The notes under the pieces were generated by a model. It saw only the letters and a list, made by a program, of their open reading frames with translations. It had not been told where the DNA came from and did not search any database. Shown one piece after another: positions 4,757-5,718 of a stretch of 5,718 bases of DNA (within the stretch, counting starts at the first letter, position 1; each line of letters starts with the position of its first letter). Origin of the DNA: Spirochaetaceae bacterium (GTDB lineage: Bacteria; Spirochaetota; Spirochaetia; Treponematales; Breznakiellaceae); NCBI GenBank assembly GCA_031279965.1, contig JAITHM010000055.1, forward strand, positions 1 to 5,718, written 5' to 3'. The position numbers were made by a program, and so were the translations under genes.

Positions 4757-5718
4757 TTAGGGCGATGGATTGCTTGCGCTCTCAATGCCCCGGTAAATGA
4801 TGCCTGATGCACCCACAATAACGACGGTAGAACCGTCATCACTGAATGCAACATTAAATAATTCCCGTGCTCCAAAAACTTGTCGTATAGGATCGTTCTC
4901 GTCATTGGGATCAGGGAGACTTTGCCACGCATAGCCGTCTTCCGAATAGCCAATCCGCCCTGATTGCCCCACAATGATTGAGCGCTTTGTTGTAGGATTG
5001 TACGCCGCTTTCCAAGGGTGGCCTCCCAACATCGCGTTGTACGGACTTAAGAACGGAGAATTGATGATGCCGGTATCTTTGCCAGGTTTTCCCGTCTGAC
5101 TGCTTTTATGCCAGGTAACACCGCCATCTGTTGTGTATTGCAGCATGCCGTATTGTCCGCCGGCAATGACTTTCTCGCCATCAAAAAAGACAAAGGTTAA
5201 ATTACCCGTAATTTGCGGTGTTTGTTCATTCCACGTAAGGCCGTCGGCACTCATCGAAATCTTTGTGGTGCTTCCTGCCATAACAAACACATTGTGATTT
5301 GAATCAAACACAATGTCGTGCACAAGCTGTCCCCAAAACTGTGTGTCGGGAGCGGTATTGGAAACTGTACCGGCAAAGAGGTATTTGGGCAAAGCCGTTG
5401 AATTATTCCAGGCGCGCACTGACTGCCAAACCACCGGGCCATTTACCGTTAAAAGATTATTATTTGCGTTAAACCCGCTGATGACCCCGTTGTTGTTTTC
5501 TGTAGCGCCATAGGTTGCGGCATTCTGAACAGGGCCCTGGAGGTTCCAGTATGCCGTAGGGCTGCTTCCTGGTATTTGCGTTGTTGTAAGTCCTGCTGTG
5601 ATAAAAGGGCCTGTTATGACGGGCGTGGCTGCTTCCTGTCGTGGTGCAGTAAGGCTTTCCGCAATACGCGCCCAGCCGCCGTTATGAACGGCAATATATT
5701 TCCCGTTGCCATAGTCAA
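4757..5718 (-). CDS. BNR/Asp-box beta-propeller protein, 5'-truncated by the window
   Basis: The minus-strand frame is open from the right edge to a TAA at 4759-4757, giving 319 visible codons; the true start lies outside. A GTG at 5434 is an internal valine rather than the start, because coding-like sequence (DYGNGKYIAVHNGGW, then AYWNLQGPVQNAATYG) continues upstream in frame. The C-terminal 210 residues contain repeated propeller blades. Three carry Asp-box turns: SADGLTW (about 5251-5231), TDGGVTW (about 5131-5111) and SEDGYAW (about 4945-4925). Each is preceded by a strand pair of the form hydrophobic-V-x-G-x-x-G (for example VIAGGQYGMLQY, IIVGQSGRIGY, VVIVGASGIIY). This is the sialidase/Ycf48-like BNR fold, typical of exported binding proteins. 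No catalytic sialidase residues can be identified. It probably shares an operon with the lipoprotein gene 21 nt downstream. Export cannot be judged without the N-terminus. Confidence 0.82.
   Translation of the reverse strand, partial: DYGNGKYIAVHNGGWARIAESLTAPRQEAATPVITGPFITAGLTTTQIPGSSPTAYWNLQGPVQNAATYGATENNNGVISGFNANNNLLTVNGPVVWQSVRAWNNSTALPKYLFAGTVSNTAPDTQFWGQLVHDIVFDSNHNVFVMAGSTTKISMSADGLTWNEQTPQITGNLTFVFFDGEKVIAGGQYGMLQYTTDGGVTWHKSSQTGKPGKDTGIINSPFLSPYNAMLGGHPWKAAYNPTTKRSIIVGQSGRIGYSEDGYAWQSLPDPNDENDPIRQVFGARELFNVAFSDDGSTVVIVGASGIIYRGIESASNPSP

Overview
The window (about 50% GC by eye) looks like chromosomal DNA of a diderm bacterium, most likely a spirochaete of the Treponema type. That assignment is inference. 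It rests on the double-membrane lipid-transport permease, relaxed lipoboxes (L-C-G-C and I-N-G-C), and a lipoprotein combining bacterial-repeat-like, cadherin-like beta-sandwich and glycine-rich modules. No rRNA, tRNA, CRISPR array, transposase or insertion sequence was seen.

Layout. The left edge carries the first codons of a possible gene on the minus strand (72 to 1) behind a near-consensus promoter (80-108). Next, on the minus strand, is an MlaE-family ABC transporter permease (192-938) with its own promoter (946-974). A 134-bp divergent intergenic region separates it from a plus-strand pair: trpD, anthranilate phosphoribosyltransferase (1073-2089), then a lipoprotein VanY/M15-type D-Ala-D-Ala carboxypeptidase (2092-2937). 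The two genes are only 2 nt apart. After a 22-nt convergent gap comes a minus-strand pair read from the right edge: a 5'-truncated BNR/Asp-box beta-propeller protein (4757-5718), followed 21 nt later by a 591-residue lipoprotein (2960-4735). That lipoprotein ends in a glycine-rich domain resembling those of phage tail fibres and adhesins.

How the genes relate. The right-hand pair looks like a cell-surface operon: a repeat-propeller protein plus a lipid-anchored, beta-sandwich and glycine-rich protein. The middle pair joins a tryptophan-biosynthesis enzyme to a peptidoglycan-trimming lipoprotein with no obvious metabolic link. The permease would act in phospholipid traffic between the two membranes, but no ATPase or MCE partner is visible.

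The most distinctive signal is regulatory. The three ORFs that begin transcription units (72-, 938-, 1073+) lack a Shine-Dalgarno sequence, and each has a -10-like hexamer ending exactly 7 nt before its ATG. This points to leaderless mRNAs. The two operon-internal genes (2092+, 4735-) have ordinary Shine-Dalgarno sites. I found no convincing new multi-gene system; the glycine-rich surface lipoprotein locus and the leaderless starts deserve the closest look.
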